From Bacteroidales bacterium (lineage in GTDB: Bacteria; Bacteroidota; Bacteroidia; Bacteroidales; UBA932), in the NCBI GenBank assembly GCA_017553545.1, contig JAFZKT010000063.1, positions 1-57,650 on the forward strand: a stretch of 57,650 nucleotides of DNA, in the 5' to 3' direction. Position numbers and translations under genes: made by a program. Positions 1 through 8,415 of this stretch are shown piece after piece (within the stretch, counting starts at the first letter, position 1; each line of letters opens with the position of its first letter). Under the pieces are notes generated by a model, which made no database searches, was not told the origin of the DNA, and saw only the letters and a program-made list of their open reading frames with translations.

Positions 1-63
1 CTTGTCCACCCCCGGACGAGTATAGGGGGAGGGGCCCGCCGGATACAAGTTCCCGGAGGGGAC

Positions 64-125
64 GAAGGAGACGGTGGGAGGGGCCGGAGGGAGCGAAGCG
101 ACCGGAGTCCCCCCGTCTCTCCTCT
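64..125. repeat. GC-rich imperfect inverted repeat
   Basis: A purine-rich left arm (AGGAGACGG at about 65-73) faces a pyrimidine-rich right arm (CCGTCTCTCCT, about 113-123), with inner CCGG/CCGG pairing. No gene is convincing in 1-248. This stretch lies downstream of aspA and resembles an intergenic palindromic element. I cannot tell whether it is a repeat family member or only a strong RNA hairpin. Confidence 0.4.
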
Positions 126-181
126 CTGCCCCTCCGCCCCCCTGACACGCAAGTGATTGATTTTCAGCCTATAACACAAAC

Positions 182-207
182 AGGGGTGCACCGCCAGGTG
201 CACCCCT
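182..207. terminator. Dispersed GGTGCACC hairpin, terminator of aspA
   Basis: A perfect 11-bp stem, AGGGGTGCACC, closes on a four-base loop (GCCA). It sits just beyond the aspA stop codon. The same hairpin recurs at 32041-32066 and 37811-37836, always at the 3' end of genes. A short T-rich tract follows on the plus strand. It is probably a bidirectional transcription terminator or REP-like unit. Confidence 0.7.
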
Positions 208-248
208 TTATTAGCATCTTGCTATCAATCAGCAAGTTACGCTCCAGG

Positions 249-1661
249 CTACTTCAGCAGCTCATGGGAGGAGGTCATGGCGGCGGGGTCCAGGGCCTCG
301 TCCAGCTTGTCCTTGGTCATGAGGCCGTGCTCCAGCACAAGGTCATAAACGCTGCGACCGGTCTCCAGGGCCTCTTTGGCCACTTTGGTGGAGGCTTTGT
401 AGCCGATGTAGGGGTTCAGGGCGGTGACAATGCCGATGGAATGCTTCACCATCTCATAGCAATGGTCCGCATTCACGGTGATGCCCTCAATGCACTTTTC
501 GCGGAGGGTGTGCATCACGTTGGTTAGCCAGGTCTGGCTTTCCAGGATACTCTGCGCAATCACGGGCTCCATCACGTTCAGCTGCAGCTGACCGGCTTCC
601 GCGGCGAAAGCCACGCAGGTGTCGTTGCCGATGACCTTGAAGCACACCTGGTTGGTCACTTCCGGAATTACGGGGTTCACCTTGCCGGGCATGATGGAGG
701 AACCGGGCGCCATGGGCGGCAGATTGATCTCGTGCAGGCCGCAGCGGGGACCGGAAGCCATCAGACGGAGGTCGTTGCAGATCTTGGAGAGCTTGACGGC
801 CAGGCGTTTGAGGGCGGCCGAATAGCTCACATAGGCGCCGGTATCGGGCGTAGCCTCCACCAGGTCGGGCGCTTTCTCGAAGCTGTCTCCGGAGAATTCG
901 CTCAAGCGTTTGGTGCAGAGTTCGGCAAAGCCGGGAACGGCGTTCAGGCCCGTGCCGATGGCAGTTCCGCCCATATTGATCTCCTTGAGGAGCACCACGT
1001 TCCTTTCCAGGTTCGCAATTTCCTCCTCCAGGTTGTTGGCGAAGGCGTTGAACTCCTGGCCGGAAGTCATGGGAACGGCGTCCTGCAGCTGCGTACGTCC
1101 CATCTTGATGATGTCCTTGAACTCCTGGCCCTTGGCCCGGAAGGCGGCGATGAGCTGTTTCAGGGCGTCTTCCAGATGGCGGTTCATCCGCACGAAAGTG
1201 TAACGGAAGGCCGTGGGATAGGCGTCGTTGGTGCTCTGGGCGCAGTTCACGTGGTCGTTCGGCGAGCAGTACTGGTACTCCCCCTTCTTGTGACCCATCA
1301 ACTCCAGGGCGCGGTTGGCGATGACCTCGTTGGCATTCATATTCACCGAGGTGCCGGCGCCGCCCTGCATCATGTCCACCGGGAACTGGTCCCGGAGGGC
1401 GCCGCCCACGATTTCCTTGCAGGCGGCCACGATGGCATCGGCTATCTTTTTATCCAGCACACCCAACTCCCCGTTGGCCTGGGCCGCCGCCATTTTCACA
1501 TAGGCGATGGCGATGATGTACTCCGGATAGTCGTACATGTGGGTGGTGGAAATCTTGTAATTGTTGAGGGCGCGCTGCGTCTGGACGCCGTAGTAGGCGC
1601 TGGCGGGCACCTGAAGCTCCCCGATGAGGTCGCTTTCAATGCGGAATTTCATATCGGCCAT
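249..1661 (-). CDS. aspA: Aspartate ammonia-lyase (aspartase)
   Basis: Cytoplasmic homotetrameric lyase that reversibly splits L-aspartate into fumarate and ammonia. The 470-residue length matches the family. The fumarase/aspartase superfamily signature [11 protein letters not shown] lies near residue 320, and the early segment [11 protein letters not shown], with the [12 protein letters not shown] and TGLNAVPG-type blocks further on, favours aspartase over class II fumarase. The start lies only 3 bp after the fumarase stop, so the two are almost certainly cotranscribed: aspartate to fumarate to malate. In anaerobic Bacteroidales this feeds the fumarate-respiration and succinate branch; that role is inferred. 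A strong hairpin follows at 182-207. Confidence 0.95.
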   Translation of the reverse strand: MADMKFRIESDLIGELQVPASAYYGVQTQRALNNYKISTTHMYDYPEYIIAIAYVKMAAAQANGELGVLDKKIADAIVAACKEIVGGALRDQFPVDMMQGGAGTSVNMNANEVIANRALELMGHKKGEYQYCSPNDHVNCAQSTNDAYPTAFRYTFVRMNRHLEDALKQLIAAFRAKGQEFKDIIKMGRTQLQDAVPMTSGQEFNAFANNLEEEIANLERNVVLLKEINMGGTAIGTGLNAVPGFAELCTKRLSEFSGDSFEKAPDLVEATPDTGAYVSYSAALKRLAVKLSKICNDLRLMASGPRCGLHEINLPPMAPGSSIMPGKVNPVIPEVTNQVCFKVIGNDTCVAFAAEAGQLQLNVMEPVIAQSILESQTWLTNVMHTLREKCIEGITVNADHCYEMVKHSIGIVTALNPYIGYKASTKVAKEALETGRSVYDLVLEHGLMTKDKLDEALDPAAMTSSHELLK

Positions 1662-1664
1662 AAT

Positions 1665-3293
<1,629 letters not shown>

Positions 3294-3312
3294 TGTTATG
3301 ATGTGTTTTACA

Positions 3313-4074
3313 TTATTCTGAAACAGGACGGATGGAGAAACCGAAGCAGCGGTTGTAGCCATATAAGCCAAGCTCGTCGGAAGCGATGTAAACGTAACGC
3401 GCATCCACCGGTCCACTCGTAGAAAGGGTAGAAGACCAGTAGCCGCCGCTGGTACCTTCATTGGAGTGGTTGGTCCATTCCCATTTACCGGCGGCGGGAA
3501 GGAAAATGCTGTTGCCATTTTCGGCCGTAACCAATACTCCGTTTACGCCGCTGCGAGTCGTCCAGGTCCACGTGCATTTGGTCCTTAATTCCGTCCATTC
3601 CGCGATGGTGGGGATACGCCATTTACCGACAAGTTTTTCATTTGCCCGTGCGGCATCATGGACGTAGTCATAATCCTTGAACTCCGTCATATTGTCCACA
3701 GTACCGTAAAGAGCGTTGTAATTGTACTTGTTCATTTTTACAGACTGTCCGTCACACAGGGAGTATGAAGTCCAGGTATATCCGCCGGTCTTGCCGCTTT
3801 TCCAGGTCAGGGGATCCAGGCTGGAGTAATGGGGCGCAACCTCGCCCCAGGCATAATAGTCACCATAATCTTCCGGATTGGCACACAGACCGTCTTCGCA
3901 GAGATTGGATGTTGCCCAGTACAGTTTGTAGGTTGTCCCATCCTCCCTGGTCATCACAATCCCCAGGTCCACGGCGCCTTCAGGCACTTTATCATCATCT
4001 TTAACGGGATTCCCACCCGGCTTGCAGGCCAATAGCAGCAAAAACGCCATTATGGCAACAATTCCTTTCTTCAT
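3313..4074 (-). CDS. FSM-domain lipoprotein A (hypervariable C-terminus)
   Basis: Exported lipoprotein of 253 residues: signal peptide with lipobox LLAC and lipidated Cys17, then one 'Fibrobacter succinogenes major paralogous' domain. Family blocks are visible in order: [23 protein letters not shown] (70-78), [33 protein letters not shown] and the terminal FSIRPVSE. Such domains have a C-type-lectin/formylglycine-enzyme-like fold; ligand unknown. The stretch between LPAAG and FSIRPV differs sharply from the other paralogues (see findings). It has its own -7 box at 4122-4129 and leads the transcription unit into fumarase and aspA, 19 bp downstream. Its promoter-proximal DNA is duplicated upstream of paralogue B. 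Confidence 0.85.
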   Translation of the reverse strand: MKKGIVAIMAFLLLLACKPGGNPVKDDDKVPEGAVDLGIVMTREDGTTYKLYWATSNLCEDGLCANPEDYGDYYAWGEVAPHYSSLDPLTWKSGKTGGYTWTSYSLCDGQSVKMNKYNYNALYGTVDNMTEFKDYDYVHDAARANEKLVGKWRIPTIAEWTELRTKCTWTWTTRSGVNGVLVTAENGNSIFLPAAGKWEWTNHSNEGTSGGYWSSTLSTSGPVDARYVYIASDELGLYGYNRCFGFSIRPVSE

Positions 4075-4110
4075 AATATCATCATTGTCCCTCCAAAGTT
4101 AACCAATCCG
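4034..4110. repeat. 77-bp duplicated 5' region (copy 1)
   Basis: This tract covers the signal-peptide codons, leader and part of the upstream region of FSM gene A. It is identical to 4918-4994 in front of paralogue B, and similarity continues with few mismatches for about 16 bp. It shows recent duplication or gene conversion of the expression and export module. Confidence 0.9.
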
Positions 4111-4121
4111 TACGACCTTCG

Positions 4122-4129
4122 CAAATCTA
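4122..4129 (-). promoter_or_regulatory. -7 promoter element of FSM gene A
   Basis: On the minus strand this reads TAGATTTG, a perfect TAnnTTTG match, about 48 bp upstream of the ATG at 4074. No clear -33 TTTG is visible. The matching place in front of paralogue B is changed to CAAATTTG inside a palindrome. Confidence 0.6.
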
Positions 4130-4175
4130 TTGCTTCACAGAACCGCACCAGGACCATTTTTCCGGTTTTCGGTCT

Positions 4176-4205
4176 TCGCCAGGTGCTACAGCACTCCGTC
4201 AGGAC
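4176..4205. repeat. Fragment of compound palindromic repeat
   Basis: The motif TCGCCAGGTGCT followed by AGCAC and CAGGAC resembles the last part of the compound repeats at 5052-5218 and 14313-14533. The hairpin is partly degenerate. It occupies the gap between FSM genes B and A. Confidence 0.5.
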
Positions 4206-4247
4206 CAAAAAAAACGCAAATCCGGCACCCGCCAAGTGCCGAACAGA

Positions 4248-4958
4248 TTATTCCGACACGGGACGAATGGAGAACCCGCGGAAACGATAGTAGCCGCCCC
4301 TGCCGAAACGACAGAAGCCACCCCTACCGACGGAATAGAAGAACACGCTCCACGCGCTGCGCGGGGGGGCCATATAGAGGGAGGAGGACCAGTAGTTGCC
4401 GCGGGAACCGGCATTGTTGAGATCGGTACCGTCCCGGTAGCCAACAGCGGGAAGGAAGATGCTGTTCCCGGTCTTTTTACTTGTCACGATGCAACCATTT
4501 ACCCCTTTACGCGTAGTCCATGTCCAGGTGCAATTTGACTCATCCAGGAGTTCGTCCCATTCCTCAATGGTTGGCAGACGCCATTTGCCGCCGAGGATTA
4601 CGTGGGCAGCGTCATCGGAAGGCTCGAAAAAGGAATAATACTTGGTCAAGTTGTTATAATCTCCCGTCGACCATTTATACGTTTCCCATCTGTAATCAGC
4701 CTTTGGCTTCGTCTCTCCCCAGGCGAAATAATCACCATAATCTTCGGGTCTTGTTGCACCAAGGTTGACATTTGACCACTTTACGCTGAGACCCATATCC
4801 ACCGCTTCCATTCTGATCTCTCCGGTGGAAAAGCTTTTTATGTCACCATTAAAGATGTGACGGGCGAGCAATACAAACGACTTGTACCCAGCGCTAGTCT
4901 TTGGATTGCAGGCGAACAGCAGCAAAAACGCCATTATGGCAACAATTCCTTTCTTCAT
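4248..4958 (-). CDS. FSM-domain lipoprotein B
   Basis: Paralogue of the neighbouring proteins, 236 residues. The first 14 residues are identical to protein A, and a lipobox ending at Cys17 predicts a lipoprotein. A divergent linker (about 18-50) precedes the FSM domain: AVDMGLSVKW, YGDYFAWGE (74-82), [43 protein letters not shown] and FSIRPVSE. Just before the terminus there is an internal 8-residue duplication, GRGGFCRF/GRGGYYRF, absent from the paralogues. Function unknown; a surface-exposed binding role is inferred from the fold family. It stands alone, with 173 bp to gene A and a repeat-rich 267-bp gap upstream. Confidence 0.83.
   Translation of the reverse strand: MKKGIVAIMAFLLLFACNPKTSAGYKSFVLLARHIFNGDIKSFSTGEIRMEAVDMGLSVKWSNVNLGATRPEDYGDYFAWGETKPKADYRWETYKWSTGDYNNLTKYYSFFEPSDDAAHVILGGKWRLPTIEEWDELLDESNCTWTWTTRKGVNGCIVTSKKTGNSIFLPAVGYRDGTDLNNAGSRGNYWSSSLYMAPPRSAWSVFFYSVGRGGFCRFGRGGYYRFRGFSIRPVSE
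4281..4328. repeat. 24-bp tandem duplication inside FSM gene B
   Basis: Two 24-bp units (4281-4304 and 4305-4328) lie in frame and differ at four positions. They encode GRGGFCRF and GRGGYYRF in the variable C-terminal segment. Two of the differences change codons at their middle base (TAC/TTC and TAT/TGT on the coding strand). Confidence 0.85.
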
Positions 4959-4994
4959 AATATCATCATTGTCCCTCCAAAGTTAACCAATCCG
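4918..4994. repeat. 77-bp duplicated 5' region (copy 2)
   Basis: Identical to 4034-4110; covers the signal peptide codons and leader of FSM gene B. Confidence 0.9.
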
Positions 4995-5001
4995 CGCGAC
5001 G

Positions 5002-5017
5002 TTCGCAAATTTGCGAA
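5002..5017. promoter_or_regulatory. Perfect 16-bp palindrome upstream of FSM gene B
   Basis: TTCGCAAATTTGCGAA is perfectly self-complementary. It stands where gene A has its -7 promoter box, 44 bp upstream of the ATG of gene B. It could be an operator for a dimeric regulator, or a chance result of promoter decay. No regulator is identified. Confidence 0.4.
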
Positions 5018-5051
5018 GCTTAATAAATATGCAACTTTCATGAACGCGACA

Positions 5052-5218
5052 ATCTTGAGCACGAATATGCCCCACGCGTGCTTAAGATGGTACGGGGAGA
5101 CATTCTTAAGCACATATAAGTCTAAAACGTGCTTAAGATGGCATCAATGAGCCAAGGCCGTGGCCGACGTGTTCCGGATTGTGCACGTTGAGCACACCAA
5201 GGGGCCTCGCCAGGTGCT
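5052..5218. repeat. Compound palindromic repeat, copy 1
   Basis: Two hairpin units come first: ATCTTGAGCACG facing CGTGCTTAAGATGG (5052-5090), then CTTAAGCAC facing AAAACGTGCTTAAGATGG (5105-5141). They are followed by ACGTTGAGCACACC (5185-5198) and TCGCCAGGTGCT (5207-5218). The same blocks in the same order occur at 14313-14533. The stretch is gene-free and fills the gap between FSM genes C and B. Confidence 0.75.
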
Positions 5219-5225
5219 GCAAAGA

Positions 5226-6035
5226 CTATTCTGAGACAGGACGGACAGAGAAGCCGCAGTAACGGCTGCCGTAACTCCCGTAGGCATGGCCGGAGTCGAA
5301 GTACAGGCACCCGGCGCCGTACGGATACTCCGTATTGAGGGACGAAGACCAGTAATAACCGTAGGAACCCACATAGTTAAGCACGTCACTGGATCTACCG
5401 CCGGCGGCGGGAAGGAAAATGCTTTTTCCGTTGGGACCGGTAACCTCATAGCCCTTCACTCCGTTTCTGCCTGACCATGTCCAAGTGCACTGTTTTCTGA
5501 GTGCAGTCCATTCCCTATCCGTGGGCATCCGCCATTTGCCTCCAAGTTGCTTTGATGCCGCATCATCACCCATAGGTCCGGTTTCCAAAACTGACTTGTT
5601 GTCGGCACGATCCTCCCTTCCGCCCCAATAATAATCATCATCTTCCCGCTCATCCTTTGGGCAGTACTTGGTAAAGAACAGTCTCTTGTCGTAAATGAAA
5701 GACCACTTATACGTATGCCAACCGTATCCAATCCTAATCTTTCCTTCATATTCCCGCCAAAACTCGCAGGGGTTATCCTGGGAGTGTCCCTTATGGTAAA
5801 GCAGCACTGTTTCCCCCCAGGCATAGTAATCGCCCAAATCTTCCGGTTTGGGACAAAGACCGTCTTCGCTCAGATTTGACGCAGCCCAATACAATTTGTA
5901 CGAGGTTCCGTCCACCCTGGTTACCACAACACCCAAATCCACGGCTCCGGCAGGAACACTCTGCGCCCCACAAGTAAATGCCACCGAGGTAAACATCAGC
6001 GCCGTGAAAGCAACGGAAAAAAGAATCCTATTCAT
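5226..6035 (-). CDS. FSM-domain exported protein C
   Basis: Exported protein of 269 residues. The signal peptide ends near FTCGAQS and looks like a standard type I site rather than a good lipobox. The FSM domain starts at AVDLGVV and holds [22 protein letters not shown], a roughly 35-residue insertion relative to paralogue D (rich in charged and aromatic residues), [42 protein letters not shown] and GFSVRPVSE. It lies 24 bp after gene D, so it is probably the last gene of the cmk-ispH-D-C unit. Bases 5860-5989, at its 5' end, are identical to gene D; the 3' half is not. Confidence 0.85.
   Translation of the reverse strand: MNRILFSVAFTALMFTSVAFTCGAQSVPAGAVDLGVVVTRVDGTSYKLYWAASNLSEDGLCPKPEDLGDYYAWGETVLLYHKGHSQDNPCEFWREYEGKIRIGYGWHTYKWSFIYDKRLFFTKYCPKDEREDDDYYWGGREDRADNKSVLETGPMGDDAASKQLGGKWRMPTDREWTALRKQCTWTWSGRNGVKGYEVTGPNGKSIFLPAAGGRSSDVLNYVGSYGYYWSSSLNTEYPYGAGCLYFDSGHAYGSYGSRYCGFSVRPVSE
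5860..5989. repeat. 130-bp identical tract shared by FSM genes C and D (copy 1)
   Basis: Identical to 6580-6709, including all synonymous positions, after which the two genes diverge. It codes for the C-terminal part of the signal peptide and the first FSM block. Confidence 0.95.
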
Positions 6036-6059
6036 ATTGTCATCTTCACAAATAACACA

Positions 6060-6758
6060 TTATTCTGAAACGGGACGGACCGAGAACCCGAAGCAACGGT
6101 AGTAGAAGATCCGGCCGACAAGGGCGGAATAGAATTCCACGTACATCGCGTCGAACGTGCAGTCCGAATAGAGCGACGAAGACCAGTAGTTGCCGCTGGA
6201 CCCGACGCTGAGGAGGTTGGAATTGTACCACCCGCCGGCCGCGGGAAGGAATAGGCTCTTGCCATTAGGGCCGATGACCTCATATCCGTCCACCCCGTTT
6301 CGGCTTGTCCAGGTCCAGGTGCATTGCTTTTTTAGTCCCGCCCACTCTACATCCGTGGGCATCCGCCATTTGCCTCCCAGCTTGACGTGGGCCACATCGT
6401 CCGAGGCCTGCAGAACGGTTTTATTGTCAACCGCGCCCTTTGAACTGTCCGTGTTGTACCTGGTAAGAGAATCGTCGCTTCCGTTACACCACTTATAAGA
6501 ATTCCAACTGTAATCCTTCTTCGCCTTCGTCTCACCCCAGGCGTAATAATCACCATAATCTTCAGGATTGGGGCACAACCCGTCTTCGCTCAGATTTGAC
6601 GCAGCCCAATACAATTTGTACGAGGTTCCGTCCACCCTGGTTACCACAACACCCAAATCCACGGCTCCGGCAGGAACACTCTGCGCCCCACAAGTAAATG
6701 CCACCGAGGCAAACATCAGCGCAAAAGCGGCAAAGACAACAAACAGACGTCTATCCAT
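6060..6758 (-). CDS. FSM-domain exported protein D
   Basis: Exported protein of 232 residues with a signal peptide ending near FTCGAQS, then a single FSM domain: [64 protein letters not shown] and GFSVRPVSE. The ATG lies only 6 bp after the ispH stop codon, so this accessory surface-type gene appears to ride on the cmk-ispH transcript. The segment between LPAAGG and FSVRPV carries the paralogue-specific residues. Ligand and role are unknown. Confidence 0.85.
   Translation of the reverse strand: MDRRLFVVFAAFALMFASVAFTCGAQSVPAGAVDLGVVVTRVDGTSYKLYWAASNLSEDGLCPNPEDYGDYYAWGETKAKKDYSWNSYKWCNGSDDSLTRYNTDSSKGAVDNKTVLQASDDVAHVKLGGKWRMPTDVEWAGLKKQCTWTWTSRNGVDGYEVIGPNGKSLFLPAAGGWYNSNLLSVGSSGNYWSSSLYSDCTFDAMYVEFYSALVGRIFYYRCFGFSVRPVSE
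6580..6709. repeat. 130-bp identical tract shared by FSM genes C and D (copy 2)
   Basis: Identical to 5860-5989; see that entry. Confidence 0.95.
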
Positions 6759-6764
6759 ATCGTA

Positions 6765-7640
6765 TCAATTAGATTTTCTAACAGTATCCGCCACCTGCTC
6801 CAGGAGCCAGGCGGGGGTGGAGGTGGCGCCACAGACGCCTACGGAGCAGCCGTCGAAGAACCACTCGCGGGACAGGTCTGCGATACCTCCCACCAGATAA
6901 GTGCGGGGATTGACTCCGCGGCAGAGGTCGCTGAGGACCTTGCCGTTGGAGGAGGAGGTGCCGGAGACAAACAGGATTACATCGTGCTGACGGGCGAATT
7001 CCGCCAAGGCGCTGTAGCGGGATGCCACCTGGGCGCAGATGGTATCGTGGACGGTAACCTGGGCTCCAAGCTCCCGCAACTGCCCGCAAATGGCAGCGTA
7101 TTCGGAAGGGCTCTTGGTGGTCTGGGAAAAAATCTCCAGCGGTTCGTCCAGCGAAAGACGGCCGTCGGCAATGGCGGCGGAAAGCATGGAGGCGTCTTCA
7201 ACCACCAGCGCGTCTCCCCCCACCTGGCCCAGCAGGCCCAGCACTTCCGCGTGACCCACACGGCCGAAGATGAGAATCTGGCCGTGCCGGCCGCCTTCGT
7301 GCAAACGGGCATAGGCCTCCCGGATGCGGCGCTGGAGTTGCAGCACCACGGGGCAGGAGCAGTCAATCACCGTCAGATGCCGCGATGCTGCCTCTTCATA
7401 GGTGGAAGGCGGTTCCCCGTGCGCCCGAATCAGGACGGACGAACCTTCGGGCACTTCCGCAAGCGAGGACACGGTCTCCAGACCAAGCACCTGCAATCGG
7501 GAGAGTTCCTCCTCATTATGGACGATGGCCCCCAGCGAATACAGCTTCCCGCCGCGGGAAAGTTCATCCTCCGCCCGTGAAATGGCGCGGATGACGCCGC
7601 CGCAGAAACCCGAACCGGGGTCAATCTCCACTTTTAGCAT
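6765..7640 (-). CDS. ispH: 4-hydroxy-3-methylbut-2-enyl diphosphate reductase
   Basis: Last enzyme of the MEP isoprenoid pathway; reduces HMBPP to IPP and DMAPP with a [4Fe-4S] cluster. Family blocks present: GFCGGV (first cluster Cys, residue 13), VHNEEE, AHGEPPS, DCSCPVV (second Cys), GHAEVLGLLGQ with the conserved H-x-E of the active site, SQTTKSP, DTICAQVASR (third Cys) and SSNGKVL. I take the start at 7640 (MLKVEIDPGS), giving 291 residues, normal for IspH. This start overlaps the end of cmk by 7 bp, which implies translational coupling; a longer frame from 7697 would lie inside cmk. Confidence 0.95.
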   Translation of the reverse strand: MLKVEIDPGSGFCGGVIRAISRAEDELSRGGKLYSLGAIVHNEEELSRLQVLGLETVSSLAEVPEGSSVLIRAHGEPPSTYEEAASRHLTVIDCSCPVVLQLQRRIREAYARLHEGGRHGQILIFGRVGHAEVLGLLGQVGGDALVVEDASMLSAAIADGRLSLDEPLEIFSQTTKSPSEYAAICGQLRELGAQVTVHDTICAQVASRYSALAEFARQHDVILFVSGTSSSNGKVLSDLCRGVNPRTYLVGGIADLSREWFFDGCSVGVCGATSTPAWLLEQVADTVRKSN

Positions 7641-8347
7641 GACAGACCGGGACTTTCCAGCAGGCCGAATTTCCCCTGCAGCAGACCCAGCATCCACACT
7701 ACTTCCTCATGGAGGGTCATGTGGGTGTTGTCCAGAACGTATGCATCGGAGGCCTGGCGGAGCGGCGAAGTGGGCCGATGCGAATCCCTGTAGTCGCGAT
7801 CCCGGAGATTGGCCTCCACCTCTTCCAGGGTGGTCTTTTCACCCTTGGCCAGAAGCTCGTCATAGCGGCGCTGGGCGCGGACGGCGGCATCGGCCGTCAT
7901 GAAAATCTTAAGCTCAGCGTTCGGAAAAACGGTGGTGCCGATGTCACGGCCGTCCATGATGACGCGACCGCCGGCGGCGAAAGCATGAAGCTTGGCGTCC
8001 ACCCAGGCCCGCACGGGCGGGATGGCGCTCACGGGGCTCACGTACTGGGAAACTTCCCAGCCGCGGATTTCCTTTTCTATGCAGCGGTCTCCGAGGAACA
8101 GCTGGGTGCTCCCGTCTGAGCGGCGGAAATGCAGGTCCAGCGGCCCCATCACGGGAAGCAGAGCCTCCTCATCAATCTTACCGTCCCCAATCACGCCGGC
8201 CTCAATGCCGGCCAGGGTGACGCCGCGGTACATGGCCCCGCTGTCCAGGTATAGGAAACTGAATTCGGCCGCCACCAGTTTGGCGAAAGTGCTCTTCCCG
8301 GTGGAAGAAAAGCCGTCTACTGCAATAATTATGTCCGGGATGCTCAT
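7634..8347 (-). CDS. cmk: Cytidylate kinase
   Basis: Phosphorylates CMP/dCMP with ATP in nucleotide recycling. The 237-residue chain has the P-loop GFSSTGKST near the N-terminus, DSGAMYRGVT for CMP binding, DGRDIGTTVFPNAELK, the LID region RYDELLAKGEKTT, and DRDYRDSHR. It is the first gene of a minus-strand unit with ispH and probably the FSM genes D and C. A TATATTTG promoter box lies 22 bp upstream. A cmk-ispH pairing is unsurprising in Bacteroidota. Confidence 0.95.
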   Translation of the reverse strand: MSIPDIIIAVDGFSSTGKSTFAKLVAAEFSFLYLDSGAMYRGVTLAGIEAGVIGDGKIDEEALLPVMGPLDLHFRRSDGSTQLFLGDRCIEKEIRGWEVSQYVSPVSAIPPVRAWVDAKLHAFAAGGRVIMDGRDIGTTVFPNAELKIFMTADAAVRAQRRYDELLAKGEKTTLEEVEANLRDRDYRDSHRPTSPLRQASDAYVLDNTHMTLHEEVVWMLGLLQGKFGLLESPGLSC

Positions 8348-8368
8348 AGAAAGGTTCCGTTAAACATA

Positions 8369-8376
8369 CAAATATA
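8369..8376 (-). promoter_or_regulatory. -7 promoter element for cmk
   Basis: Minus strand TATATTTG fits TAnnTTTG and lies 22 bp before the cmk ATG. The 68-bp gap to the divergent regulator gene also holds a weaker plus-strand GATATTTG near 8390. Confidence 0.65.
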
Positions 8377-8415
8377 GATTATTTTTACGATATTTGCATA
8401 ATAAAGAACAGTGAT

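Noticed and set aside
3294-3518. N-terminal extension of fumarase up to 3518.
   Set aside because: Those codons lie in a different frame over FSM gene A, and class I fumarase length is met from 3293.
3313-6758. A complete diversity-generating retroelement.
   Set aside because: Only possible target genes are seen. No reverse transcriptase, accessory protein or template repeat is in the window, and the 3' ends differ at synonymous sites.
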